Shown in pieces: positions 43,525 through 52,109 of a DNA stretch of 64,000 nucleotides (position 1 is its first letter; each line of letters opens with the position of its first letter). The DNA comes from Alloyangia mangrovi (GTDB lineage Bacteria; Pseudomonadota; Alphaproteobacteria; Rhodobacterales; Rhodobacteraceae): the NCBI RefSeq assembly GCF_002300555.2, contig NZ_NTHN02000001.1, forward strand, positions 1 through 64,000, written 5' to 3'. The notes under the pieces are model-generated. The model was not told the DNA's origin. It was given only the letters and a program-made list of their open reading frames with translations, and made no database searches. Position numbers and translations under genes: made by a program.

Positions 43525-44687
43525 CAGAAGCTCCGCGGCAGGCCGAGGACATGCTCGGCGACGTAGGACAGGATGAGGTTGGTCGAGATAGGGGCGACCT
43601 GGTAGAGCCGGGTCTCGCGGAACTTGCGCTCGACGTCATACTCGCAGGCGAAGCCGAAACCTCCGTGGAACTGGATGCAGGCGTTGGCGGCCTCCCAGCT
43701 GGCTTTCGCGGCAAGGTATTTCGCCATGTTGGCCTCGGTGCCGCAGGGCTTGCCCTCGTCGAAGAGCGCGCAGGCCTTGTAACGCATGAGGTTGGCGGCC
43801 TCGACCTCGATGTAGCTCTCGGCGATGGGGAACTGCACCCCCTGGTTCTGACCGATCGGGCGGCCGAAGACCTCGCGCTCGCACACGTATTTCGACACCC
43901 GGTCAATGAACCAGTAGCCATCGCCGATACATTCCGCCGCGATCAGCGTACGCTCGGCATTGAGCCCGGTGAGGATGTACTTGAAGCCCTTGCCCTCCTC
44001 GCCGATCAGGTTCTCCTCGGGGATCTCGAGGTTGTCGAAGAACAGCTCGTTGGTCTCGTGGTTGACCATGTTGGGGATCGGGCGCACCTCCATGCCCGTC
44101 TTCATCGCCTCCTTGATGTCGACGAGGAAGATCGACAGCCCCTCGGATTTCTTTTTCACCTCCGAGAGAGGCGTGGTGCGGGCGAGCAGGATCATCAGGT
44201 CGGAATGCTGCACCCGGCTGATCCAGACCTTCTGCCCGTTGATCATGTAGCGGTCGCCCTTCTTGACGGCGGTGGTCTTGATCTTGGTGGTGTCGGTGCC
44301 GGTGGTCGGTTCGGTCACGCCCATCGACTGCAGCCGCAGCTCGCCCGAGGCCAGCTTTGGCAGGATGCGGCGGCGCTGCTCCTCGGAGCCGTGCCGCACC
44401 AGCGTGTTCATGTTGTACATCTGGCCGTGGCAGGCGCCGGAGTTGCCGCCGGCGCGGTTGATTTCCTCCATGATCACCGAGGCCTCGGTCAGCCCCAGCC
44501 CCGAGCCGCCGTATTCCTCGGGGATCAGCGCGGCCATCCAGCCCGCCCTGGTCAGCGCGTCGACGAAGTCTTCCGGGTAGCCGCGGGCCTCGTCGATCCT
44601 GCGGTGGTACTCGTCGGGAAACTGGGCGCAGAGCGCGCGCACCGCGTCGCGAATGTCCTGAAAGTTCTCTTCAACGTGCTGAAGCAC
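43524..44687 (-). CDS. Acyl-CoA dehydrogenase
   Basis: This flavoprotein of about 387 aa has VTEPTTGTDTTKIKTTA and WISRVQHSD in the FAD/substrate region and FGFACEYDVERKFRE near the C-terminus. The segment normally reading IYEGT, with the catalytic Glu in many family members, reads LYQVAPISTNLI here, so the base must lie elsewhere or the reaction differs. GTG 44687 is chosen because AAGGAG lies six bases upstream; an extension to 44738 has no ribosome binding site. It leads the four-gene coupled block ending at the CitE gene. Confidence 0.9.
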   Translation of the reverse strand: MLQHVEENFQDIRDAVRALCAQFPDEYHRRIDEARGYPEDFVDALTRAGWMAALIPEEYGGSGLGLTEASVIMEEINRAGGNSGACHGQMYNMNTLVRHGSEEQRRRILPKLASGELRLQSMGVTEPTTGTDTTKIKTTAVKKGDRYMINGQKVWISRVQHSDLMILLARTTPLSEVKKKSEGLSIFLVDIKEAMKTGMEVRPIPNMVNHETNELFFDNLEIPEENLIGEEGKGFKYILTGLNAERTLIAAECIGDGYWFIDRVSKYVCEREVFGRPIGQNQGVQFPIAESYIEVEAANLMRYKACALFDEGKPCGTEANMAKYLAAKASWEAANACIQFHGGFGFACEYDVERKFRETRLYQVAPISTNLILSYVAEHVLGLPRSF

Positions 44688-44781
44688 CGCGCTCTCCTTC
44701 CGTAGATGTTTGCGCTTTGGGGGCGCCTTGGACTGCACAGTGCCGCATCGCGGCGGATCTGCGGAAATACGGGTTTGTCAT

Positions 44782-44810
44782 GGGGGCCATATGCTCAGTC
44801 TATGGCCCCC
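44782..44810. promoter_or_regulatory. Hairpin after the fumarase gene
   Basis: GGGGGCCATA (44782-44791) and TATGGCCCCC (44801-44810) form a perfect 10-bp stem with a 9-nt loop, 25 bp past the fumarase stop. It may end that transcript or act as a processing site before the acyl-CoA dehydrogenase block. Confidence 0.55.
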
Positions 44811-44834
44811 TCGGTTGACGTGCGGGGAGCGCTT

Positions 44835-46343
44835 TCAGGCCCCGGAGGCGGTGGGCTCCCGGCGCCAGCGCGCCGGGCCGAGGCGGTGCACCGACTGCCC
44901 GCTGCTGTCTACCGCCACGGTCACCGGCATGTCGCGGACCTCGAACTCGCGCACCGCCTCCATGCCCAGATCCTCGAAGGCAACCATGCGCGCGCCGTGG
45001 ATCGCGCGGGACACCAGCACCGCCGCGCCGCCGACGGCGATGAGATAGGTGGCTCCGGCCTTGGCGATGCGCTCGACCGTATCCGACCCGCGCTCGGCCT
45101 TGCCGATCATCGACAGCAGCCCCTGATCGAGCATCATCTGCGTGTAGCCGTCCATCCGGGTCGAGGTGGTCGGCCCGGCGGGCCCGACGACCTCGGAGCC
45201 GACCGGGTCCACGGGGCCGACGTAGTAGATCACCCGGCCGCGCAACGAGAAGGGCAGCGCCTCGCCGCGCGCGAGGATCTCGCTGATCCGCCGGTGTGCG
45301 GCATCGCGTCCGGTGAGAATGTGTCCGCTCAGCAGCAGCGTCTCGCCGGGCTGCCAGTCGGCCATCTCCGCCTTGGTCAGCGTGTCGACGTTCACCCGGC
45401 GCAGGGTGCCTTCCGCCGCCCCGCCATCGATCTCGGGCCAGAGAGAGAGGTCGGGCGGATCGAGATAGACCGGCCCGGCGCCGGTGAGCGTGACCTTGGC
45501 GTGGCGGTTGGCGGCGCATTGCGGCATCAGCGCCACCGGCTTCGAGGCAGCGTGGGTCGGATAGGAGGAGACCTTGACGTCGACCACCGTGGTCAGCCCT
45601 CCGAGCCCCTGGGCCCCGATCCCGAGATCGTTGATCCGGTGGTAGAGCTCGATCCGCAGCTCCTCCTCGGCGGTGTCGGGGCCGCGCTCGATCAACTCGT
45701 GCATGTCGATCTCATCCATCAGCGCGCGCTTGGCGAGCAGCATGGCCTTCTCGGCGCTGCCGCCGACGCCGACCGAGATCACCCCGGGCGGGCACCAGCC
45801 CGCGCCGAGCCCCGCCACCGTCTCGACAACCCAGTCGGCGACCGGGGCGGCGGGATTGAGCATGGTGTAGCGCGCCTTGTTTTCCGAGCCGCCGCCCTTT
45901 GCTGCCACCATCAGCTCGAGCGTGTCACCAAGGCAGCTTTCCACGTGGGTCACGGCGGGTGTGTTGTCGCGGGTGTTGCGGCGCCCGAAGATCGGGTCGG
46001 CGACCATCGAGGCGCGCAGCGGGTTGCCCGCGTCGAGATAGGCAAGGCGAACGCCGTCATTGATGCACTGCTCAAGCGTGCGGTTGCCGGAGATTGTCGC
46101 CGACTGGCCGAGCCGGGCGAACACCGTGACCATGCCGGTGTCCTGGCAGACCGGCCGGTTGCCGAGGGCCGCCATCCGCGCGCTTTGCAGAATCTGGCCG
46201 ATCGCGTCGCGGGCGGCGGGGCTTTCCTCGCGGCGGTAGGCGTCCGAGAGCCGCCGGATGTAGTCCGGCGCGTGATAGACCGCGATGTACTGAAGCGCCG
46301 CGCGGATTGTTTCGGTGATGTCCTCGCCTTTGATCGTGCTCAT
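44835..46343 (-). CDS. Class I fumarase (fumarase/mesaconase-like Fe-S hydratase)
   Basis: This 502-aa single-chain class I hydratase combines the alpha and beta (swivel) domains. Candidate 4Fe-4S cysteines lie in RPVCQDTGM, AGWCPPGV and MPQCAANRH. VGPAGPTTSTRMDGY is the swivel-domain substrate loop. Class I fumarases also hydrate mesaconate to citramalate, and the downstream CoA-transferase, hydratase and CitE lyase genes make that the more interesting role. A plain fumarase role cannot be excluded. It lies between a MarR gene and the acyl-CoA dehydrogenase block, all in one direction. Confidence 0.9.
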   Translation of the reverse strand: MSTIKGEDITETIRAALQYIAVYHAPDYIRRLSDAYRREESPAARDAIGQILQSARMAALGNRPVCQDTGMVTVFARLGQSATISGNRTLEQCINDGVRLAYLDAGNPLRASMVADPIFGRRNTRDNTPAVTHVESCLGDTLELMVAAKGGGSENKARYTMLNPAAPVADWVVETVAGLGAGWCPPGVISVGVGGSAEKAMLLAKRALMDEIDMHELIERGPDTAEEELRIELYHRINDLGIGAQGLGGLTTVVDVKVSSYPTHAASKPVALMPQCAANRHAKVTLTGAGPVYLDPPDLSLWPEIDGGAAEGTLRRVNVDTLTKAEMADWQPGETLLLSGHILTGRDAAHRRISEILARGEALPFSLRGRVIYYVGPVDPVGSEVVGPAGPTTSTRMDGYTQMMLDQGLLSMIGKAERGSDTVERIAKAGATYLIAVGGAAVLVSRAIHGARMVAFEDLGMEAVREFEVRDMPVTVAVDSSGQSVHRLGPARWRREPTASGA

Positions 46344-46464
46344 TTGGGCTCCCTCCCTTGCGCGGGCAAGAATGCGGCAGCGCGCGGCGATTTGCGAGGG
46401 GGTGAGCCAGAGCGCCGTCCTATGGCGGCGTGACCGGCACGCAATGGGTCACCGGGAGCCCGGG

Positions 46465-46944
46465 TCAGGACAGGTTGTCGATGAGTTTCTGCAGCACGCG
46501 CAGCCCGCTCGCGATCTCCTCCGGGCTCATGTCGCGGGTCATCTCTGCCTCGTAGCGCTGCGCCTCCTGCATGAGGCGGCCCACCACGTCCTCGCCCTGC
46601 GGCGTCAGCCACAGGCCGTTGGCGCGGCGGTCATATTTCGAGGGGCGCCGTTCGATCAGCCCCTCGGCGGAGAGCTGGTCAAGGATGGTCACGAAGCTCG
46701 ATCGCGGCAGGGCCACCGCCTCGGCGATCCGGCTCTGAGGTTGGCCGGGGTGGGCACGGATCACCGACAGCAGCCCCAGATAGCGCGGCGCCCGCCCATA
46801 GTCGGTCAGCCGCTGCTCGAATCCGCGGAACGCGAGGATCTGCGCGAGCCGCAGCTTGTAGCCGAGGGTCTGCTCGGCCTCTCCCGCGTCGAGGCGCACC
46901 TGGCGATCTTGGCGGTCTGGGCTGGCGGACACCGGCACGGACAT
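46465..46944 (-). CDS. MarR-family transcriptional regulator
   Basis: This regulator of about 159 aa has a MarR core: PRYLGLLSVIRAHPGQPQSR, recognition helix ALPRSSFVTILDQLSAEGLI and wing KYDRRANGLWLTPQG. GGAGG abuts the ATG at 46944, so the GTG two codons inside (46938) may be the real start. It is divergent from the acyl-CoA ligase operon and first in line with the fumarase operon, and so could link control of both. Confidence 0.9.
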   Translation of the reverse strand: MSVPVSASPDRQDRQVRLDAGEAEQTLGYKLRLAQILAFRGFEQRLTDYGRAPRYLGLLSVIRAHPGQPQSRIAEAVALPRSSFVTILDQLSAEGLIERRPSKYDRRANGLWLTPQGEDVVGRLMQEAQRYEAEMTRDMSPEEIASGLRVLQKLIDNLS

Positions 46945-46967
46945 CCTCCGCGATTTTGTTTTACATC

Positions 46968-46991
46968 GAACAGTTCCATTACGTACAGTAC
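46968..46991. promoter_or_regulatory. Candidate MarR operator: two 9-bp palindromes
   Basis: GAACAGTTC (46968-46976) and GTACAGTAC (46983-46991) are perfect palindromes sharing the core ACAGT, 15 bp apart centre to centre, in the 96-bp gap between marR and the ligase gene. Confidence 0.45.
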
Positions 46992-47040
46992 CGCATGGAC
47001 TTCGTCCATCCTGAGTCGACCCGGAGGGAGGAACGTGTCG

Positions 47041-48742
47041 ATGGGAGTGACCGCCACAGGTCTGTCGCACTGGCTGCCCGAGGCGTCGGCTGCGCCGCTG
47101 CGCGAAACGACGCTGGGGGCCCTGCTGGCCGAGCGCGCCGCGGCGCTGCCGGAGCGCCCGGCGCTCATCTTCGATGATCCGCAGGCACAAGCAACATGGA
47201 CCTACGCGCAGCTTGACGCCGAGGTCACGCGGCTCGCGAAGGCACTGCTGGGCCACGGGATCGCGCCGGGGCAACGCGTGGCGGTGATGGCCGCCAACTG
47301 CCCCGAGTGGGTGCTTCTCGAATATGCGCTGGGTCGGATCGGCGCGGTACTGGTGACGGTAAACCCGTCGTTCCGGCAGGGCGAGCTCGACTACCTGCTG
47401 CGGCAGGCGCGGGTCTCGGCGCTCTTCGTGGCGGGGGTCTTCCGGGGCTTCGATCTCGGGGCGATGCTGGCGGAGATGCTGCCCGGGCTCGACCATGGGC
47501 GCCCGGATGGCGGCTCGGCCTATCCTGATCTGAGGCTCGTCGTGCAAATCGGTGCGGCCCCGGTTCCGGGGGCGCTGCCTTTTGCAAAGTTTCTGGAGGA
47601 AGCGCCGACGGTCTCGGGCATCGCGCTCGCCGAGGCCGCGCAGGCTGTGCGCCCCGAGGACGTGCTGCAGATCCAGTATACGTCGGGAACCACCGGCAAA
47701 CCCAAGGGGGCGATGCTCACCCACCGGGGCACGATCAACAACGCGCTGCTGGCGGCGCAGCGGGCCGGGTATCGCGAGACCGACGTGATGGTCTCGGCGA
47801 TGCCGCTCTTTCACACCGCGGGCTGCGTGTGCAACGTGATGGGGATGCTGGCCGCTGGGGGGGTGCCTCGTTGTCATGGCCGATTTCGACGCGGGACGGC
47901 TGCTCGACCTCATCGAGCGCCACGGCGGGACGATCACCAACGGCGTGCCGACCATGTATATCCGCATGCTGCAGGACCCGAGGTTGATGGCCGGGGAGCG
48001 TGACCTTGCGCGCTGGCGGATCGCCTACACCGGGGGCACCTCGATCCCGCCGCAGGTGATGCTCGAGCTGCACGCCCGGGTCGGCTGCGAGCCGGTGATC
48101 ATCATGGGGATGACCGAATGCAGCCCGATCATCACTCAGACGGTGCCCGAGGAGCCGCTGGACGCGCGGGTAAGGAGCGCAGGGGTGCCGCTGCCCCATG
48201 TCGAGATTCGCATTGTCGATCCGGCGAGTGGCGAGACCTGCCCCGTCGGCGCCGAGGGCGAGTTGCAGATCCGCGGCTTTCTGGTGACGGCGGGCTACTT
48301 CGACATGCCGGAACAGACCGGAGCGACGATCGATGCCGAGGGTTGGCTGAAGAGTGGCGATCTGGCGGTGATGGACGCGGAAGGGCACCTGCGCATCATC
48401 GGACGGATCAAGGACATGCTGATCCGCGGCGGCGAGAACATCTATCCCGTCGAGATAGAGGATTGGCTGATGCAGCACCCCGCCATTGCCGAGGCGCAGG
48501 TGGTCGGCGTGCCCGACCCGGAGTTCGGCGAGGAGATTTTCGCCTTCATCGTGCCGCGCTCGGGGCAGGCGCTGGACAGCGGCGTGCTGCGCGACTGGTG
48601 CCGGGCGCGGATCGCGCGCCACAAGGTGCCGCGCCACATCGCTTTCCTCGAGGCGACACCGAAGACCGCGAACGGCAAGGTGCGCAAGATCGACCTTCGG
48701 AAGATGGCCGAAGAGATTCTGGATAAGGATACGACTGCATGA
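47041..48742 (+). pseudogene. Acyl-CoA synthetase / AMP-dependent ligase (one frameshift, probably an assembly error)
   Basis: The ligase activates a carboxylic acid as acyl-AMP and then acyl-CoA. It shows the P-loop YTSGTTGKPKGAM, AMPLFHTAG, and in the C-terminal lid GWLKSGDLAVMDAEG, GRIKDMLIRGGENIYP and the catalytic Lys in TANGKVRKIDL. The frame is lost at seven G (47857-47863); removing one G gives AAGGCLVVMADFDAGRLL without a break. The corrected length is about 566 aa. The start is ATG 47041 (GTG 47035 also possible) after GGAGGGAGGA. The next gene overlaps as ATGA. Confidence 0.88.
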
Positions 48743-49553
48743 GCGCCCCTCACCTGCTCGAAGAGCGCCGCGGCCCGGTGCTGCTGCTGACCCTGAACCG
48801 GCCCGAGGTGCGCAATGCGATCTCGCCGGAGATGGCCTGTCGGCTGGCCGATGCCTTTGTGGCCTTCGATGCGGACGACACGCTGCGGGTGGCGATCCTG
48901 ACCGGGGCGGGGGAGCAGGCGTTTTGCGCGGGGGGGTGATCTGGGGCGGACGTTGCCGCTGCTGTCGGGGGATCGCCTGCCCGAGGACGACTGGGACCGG
49001 CGCTTCCTGGATGAGCCGGGGCTGCAGGATCGCTCGGCGCTGCGTCGTTCGCCGCCCGCCAAGCCGGTGATCGCGGCGATCAACGGGCTCTGCCTTGCGG
49101 GGGGGGATGGAGACCATGTTGGGCACCGACCTGCGGATCTGCGCGGAGGGTGCCGTCTTTGGCCTGCCCGAGGCGCGGCGCGGGGTCATCCCCTTTGCCG
49201 GGGCGCTGGTGCGGCTCTCCCGCCAGATCCCCGAGCCGGTGGCGCTGGAACTGCTGCTGACCGGGGGCACCATCGACGCCGCCCGCGCGCATGAGATCGG
49301 GCTGGTGAACCGGGTGGTACCGGGGGCCGAGGTGCTGGCGCGGGCGTTCGAGATGGCCGGGGCGCTGGCCGAGAACGGCCCGGTCTCGCTGCGCGAGATC
49401 AAACGGGTGGTGCGCGGCAGCTCGGGGCTGACGCTGGACGAGGGCTTTGTGCTGGAGGACGAGGCGAAGCGCGTCGTCATGGCCTCGGAGGACGCGCGCG
49501 AGGGCCCCCGCGCCTTCATGGAAAAGCGCAGGCCGAGGTTCGTGGGACGATGA
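48739..49553 (+). pseudogene. Enoyl-CoA hydratase/isomerase (two frameshifts, probably assembly errors)
   Basis: This crotonase-family enzyme hydrates an enoyl-CoA. It is broken twice. The first break is at seven G (48930-48936): removing one restores QAFCAGGDLGRTL, the oxyanion-hole motif. The second is at eight G (49099-49106): removing one restores NGLCLAGGMETMLGTDLRI with the first catalytic Glu. The second catalytic Glu is in FGLPEARRGVIP. The corrected protein is about 270 aa. It sits between the ligase and an SDR, with ATGA overlaps on both sides. Confidence 0.87.
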
Positions 49554-50452
49554 GCGGAACGGGGAAAATCCGGCTCGACGGGCGCGTTGCGGTGGTGACC
49601 GGTGCCGGGCAGGGGATCGGGCGCGCGACGGCGCTCGCGCTGGCGGATGCGGGGGCCTCGGTGGTGGTCAACGACATCGACGCGGGAGCCGCAGAGGCGG
49701 TTGCGGGAGAAATCGGCCCGCACGCCGTGCCATGCGTCGCCGCGATCGGGACGGCGGAAGCGGCGGAAGCCTGTCTGGCGGTGGCGCTGGAGCGGTTCGG
49801 CAGGCTCGACGCCTTCGTCTGTAATGCGGGGATCCTGCGCGACCGGGTTCTCTGGAACACCTCCGACACGGATTTCGATGCGGTGATAGCCACGCATCTG
49901 CGCGGCACCTTCACCTGCGCCCGGGCCGCCGCGCGGCATTGGCGCGCGGCGGGGCAGGGCGGGCGGCTCATCCTCATGTCCTCGATCGCCGGGCAGCGCG
50001 GCAACTTCGGCCAGACCGCCTATTCGGCGGCCAAGGCGGGGATCGCCGCGATGGCGCGGACGTGGTCGATGGAACTCGCGCGCGCCGGGGTCACGGTGAA
50101 CGCCGTGGTGCCGACGGCGCTCACCGCGATGACCGCCACCATCCCGGCCCTCAGCGAGCTCTCCGAGCAGGCGGCGCGGGGCGAGGCGCTGGACGACAGC
50201 GTCCGCCAGAAGATGGGGATCGGCGGGCCGGCGGACGTTGCGCCGCTGATCGTCTACCTTGCCTCCGAAGCCGCGGCGGGGGTTACCGGGCAATGTATCG
50301 GCATCGGCGGTGACCGGTTGAGCCTCTGGGCCCATCCAGTCGAGGCCGCACATGAAATCACGAAGGGCGGGTGGAGCGCGGACGGCATTGCCGCCGCGCT
50401 CGACGGAGGGCTCGCCGGGTCCCTGCAATCGGTTGGGATCGAGATGAACTGA
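49550..50452 (+). CDS. SDR-family 3-hydroxyacyl-CoA dehydrogenase-like oxidoreductase
   Basis: This 300-aa SDR has TGAGQGIGRATALALADAG, CNAGI and the catalytic Ser plus YSAAK, and Asp in VVNDID favouring NAD. A C-terminal extension (SLWAHPVEAAHEITKGGWSA) resembles the peroxisomal multifunctional-enzyme type of hydroxyacyl-CoA dehydrogenases. With the ligase and hydratase it gives activation, hydration and oxidation of an acyl-CoA, a beta-oxidation-like route. A thiolase is missing here. Confidence 0.9.
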   Translation: MSGTGKIRLDGRVAVVTGAGQGIGRATALALADAGASVVVNDIDAGAAEAVAGEIGPHAVPCVAAIGTAEAAEACLAVALERFGRLDAFVCNAGILRDRVLWNTSDTDFDAVIATHLRGTFTCARAAARHWRAAGQGGRLILMSSIAGQRGNFGQTAYSAAKAGIAAMARTWSMELARAGVTVNAVVPTALTAMTATIPALSELSEQAARGEALDDSVRQKMGIGGPADVAPLIVYLASEAAAGVTGQCIGIGGDRLSLWAHPVEAAHEITKGGWSADGIAAALDGGLAGSLQSVGIEMN

Positions 50453-50494
50453 CGCCCCGGAGGAGGAACCCGGGCGCATTTTGGGAGGAAGACC

Positions 50495-51514
50495 ATGAAG
50501 ACCTTTATCATCGGAGCCGCAGCCACACTGGCTCTTGGCACCACCTGCGCGCAGGCGCAGAACGTCACGCTGCGGCTTGCGCATTGGCTGCCGCCGCAGC
50601 ACGCGGTGCCGCAGACCGGCATGCAGGAGTGGATGGACTCGATCACCGCGGACTCGGGCGGCTCCATCACATTCGAGGTGTTCCCCGCGCAGCAGCTCGG
50701 CGCGGCGCCCGATCACTACGACATGACCCGCGACGGCATCGCTGACATCGGCTACGTGAATCCCGGTTACACTGCCGGGCGCTTCCCGATCTACGAGCTG
50801 GTCGGCGTGCCTTTCCTCGCCACCGACGGGCCGAACGCCGCCAAGGCGATCCACGAGTGGTACGCGGGCGATCATGCCGAGAAGGAGATGGGCGACGTCC
50901 ACTTCTGCCTCGTCAATCCGCACGAGCCCGGTCGCTTCCACGGCAAGGCCGAGATCAAGGTCCCGGCGGACGTGAAGGGGCTCAACGTGCGCCCGGCGCA
51001 TTCGACCATGGCGCGTTTTGTCAGCTCGCTTGGCGGAGCCTCGGTGCAGGTGCCCGCCCCCGAGGCGCGCGAGGCGCTGGCGCGCGGGACCGCCGACGCG
51101 GTGACCTTCCCCTACGAGGCGATGAAGGTCTTCAACGTGGCCGAGGAGACCAAGTTTCACAATGACATGCCGCTCTATCTCTCGGCGCAGGTGCTGCTGT
51201 TCAACAAGGACAGTTACGGCGGGCTGAGCGCCGAGCAGAAGGCGGTGATCGACGATCACTGCACGCCGGAATGGTCGAAGAAGTTCTCGGAAGGCTGGGC
51301 CGAGTACGACAAGGGTGTGCGTGAGGAGATCCTGAACAACCCCGAGCACACGGTCTACATGCCCACCGACGAGGAAGTCGCGCTCTGGCGCGAGGCGGCC
51401 ATGCCGACGCTGGAGGCGTGGAAGGCGGATGTGTCGGCGGCGGGCTCGGACCCCGAGGCGGTTCTCGAGGGGCTGCGCGCGGCGCTCGACGCCAACGGCG
51501 TGCTCTACAAGTAA
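50495..51514 (+). CDS. TRAP transporter solute-binding protein (DctP family)
   Basis: This 339-aa periplasmic receptor has a signal peptide (MKTFIIGAAATLALGTTCAQA) and DctP landmarks: LRLAHWLPPQHAVPQ, DVKGLNVRPAHSTMARFV (substrate-carboxylate Arg region) and ALARGTADAVTFPYE. GGGAGGAAG precedes the start. As part of the ligase-hydratase-SDR operon it should bring in the carboxylic acid the ligase activates. Confidence 0.93.
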   Translation: MKTFIIGAAATLALGTTCAQAQNVTLRLAHWLPPQHAVPQTGMQEWMDSITADSGGSITFEVFPAQQLGAAPDHYDMTRDGIADIGYVNPGYTAGRFPIYELVGVPFLATDGPNAAKAIHEWYAGDHAEKEMGDVHFCLVNPHEPGRFHGKAEIKVPADVKGLNVRPAHSTMARFVSSLGGASVQVPAPEAREALARGTADAVTFPYEAMKVFNVAEETKFHNDMPLYLSAQVLLFNKDSYGGLSAEQKAVIDDHCTPEWSKKFSEGWAEYDKGVREEILNNPEHTVYMPTDEEVALWREAAMPTLEAWKADVSAAGSDPEAVLEGLRAALDANGVLYK

Positions 51515-51522
51515 AGCAAACC

Positions 51523-51544
51523 GGGGGAGCGGGAGCGCTCCCCC
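51523..51544. promoter_or_regulatory. Intercistronic hairpin after the receptor gene
   Basis: GGGGGAGCG (51523-51531) and CGCTCCCCC (51536-51544) form a 9-bp perfect stem with a GGAG loop, between receptor and small permease genes, without a T tract. Confidence 0.6.
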
Positions 51545-51563
51545 CCTTCACTAGCGAGGCGCC

Positions 51564-52109
51564 ATGGCTCGGCAACGACACGGCTCGGCGGACCGGGTGA
51601 TCCTGTGGGTGGAGAGAACCGCCGCGGTGATGCTCGGGCTCGTCACGCTGCTCATCTTCGTCTCGGCGGTGGGACGGTATCTCTTTGCCGCGCCGCTGCC
51701 GGATTCCTTCGATCTCTCGCGGCTGACGCTGGCGATCGCGGTGATCTGGGGCTTTGCCTCGCTCGGTTACCGCGGCAGCCACATCAAGGTCGACATCCTG
51801 GCGCAGGCGGTCCGACCTGCGCTGCGGCGGTGGATGGATCTTGCCGCCTGGGCGATCCTGCTGGGCTTTACCGGGCTGCTGGTGTGGAAGCTGGGCGGGC
51901 GGGTGCTCTCGCAGCTCTCGGGCGGCGAGGTCACCATGGACCTGCGGCTGCCGCATTGGCCCTTCCTTGCGGCGATCCTGCTGGGCTTGATCGCGGCGCT
52001 CTTCACCACCGCGTTCCGGCTTTGGCGGATCTGGCGCCATGGCGAGGGGCTCGAATCCCATGAAGCCCCCTCCGAAGACACGGGTTCCGAGGTAGACAAG
52101 AATGAGTGA
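51564..52109 (+). CDS. TRAP transporter small permease (DctQ family)
   Basis: This is a 181-aa membrane protein with four hydrophobic segments. After the second comes YRGSHIKVDILAQAV, the conserved DctQ stretch. The C-terminal 25 residues are charged and cytoplasmic. It overlaps the DctM gene by eight bases and pairs with it in the transporter served by the receptor at 50495. Confidence 0.9.
   Translation: MARQRHGSADRVILWVERTAAVMLGLVTLLIFVSAVGRYLFAAPLPDSFDLSRLTLAIAVIWGFASLGYRGSHIKVDILAQAVRPALRRWMDLAAWAILLGFTGLLVWKLGGRVLSQLSGGEVTMDLRLPHWPFLAAILLGLIAALFTTAFRLWRIWRHGEGLESHEAPSEDTGSEVDKNE

Noticed and set aside
46315-47040. Open frame extending the acyl-CoA ligase upstream across the MarR gene
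   Set aside because: It is antisense to marR, and the ligase N-terminus with a good ribosome binding site begins at 47041.
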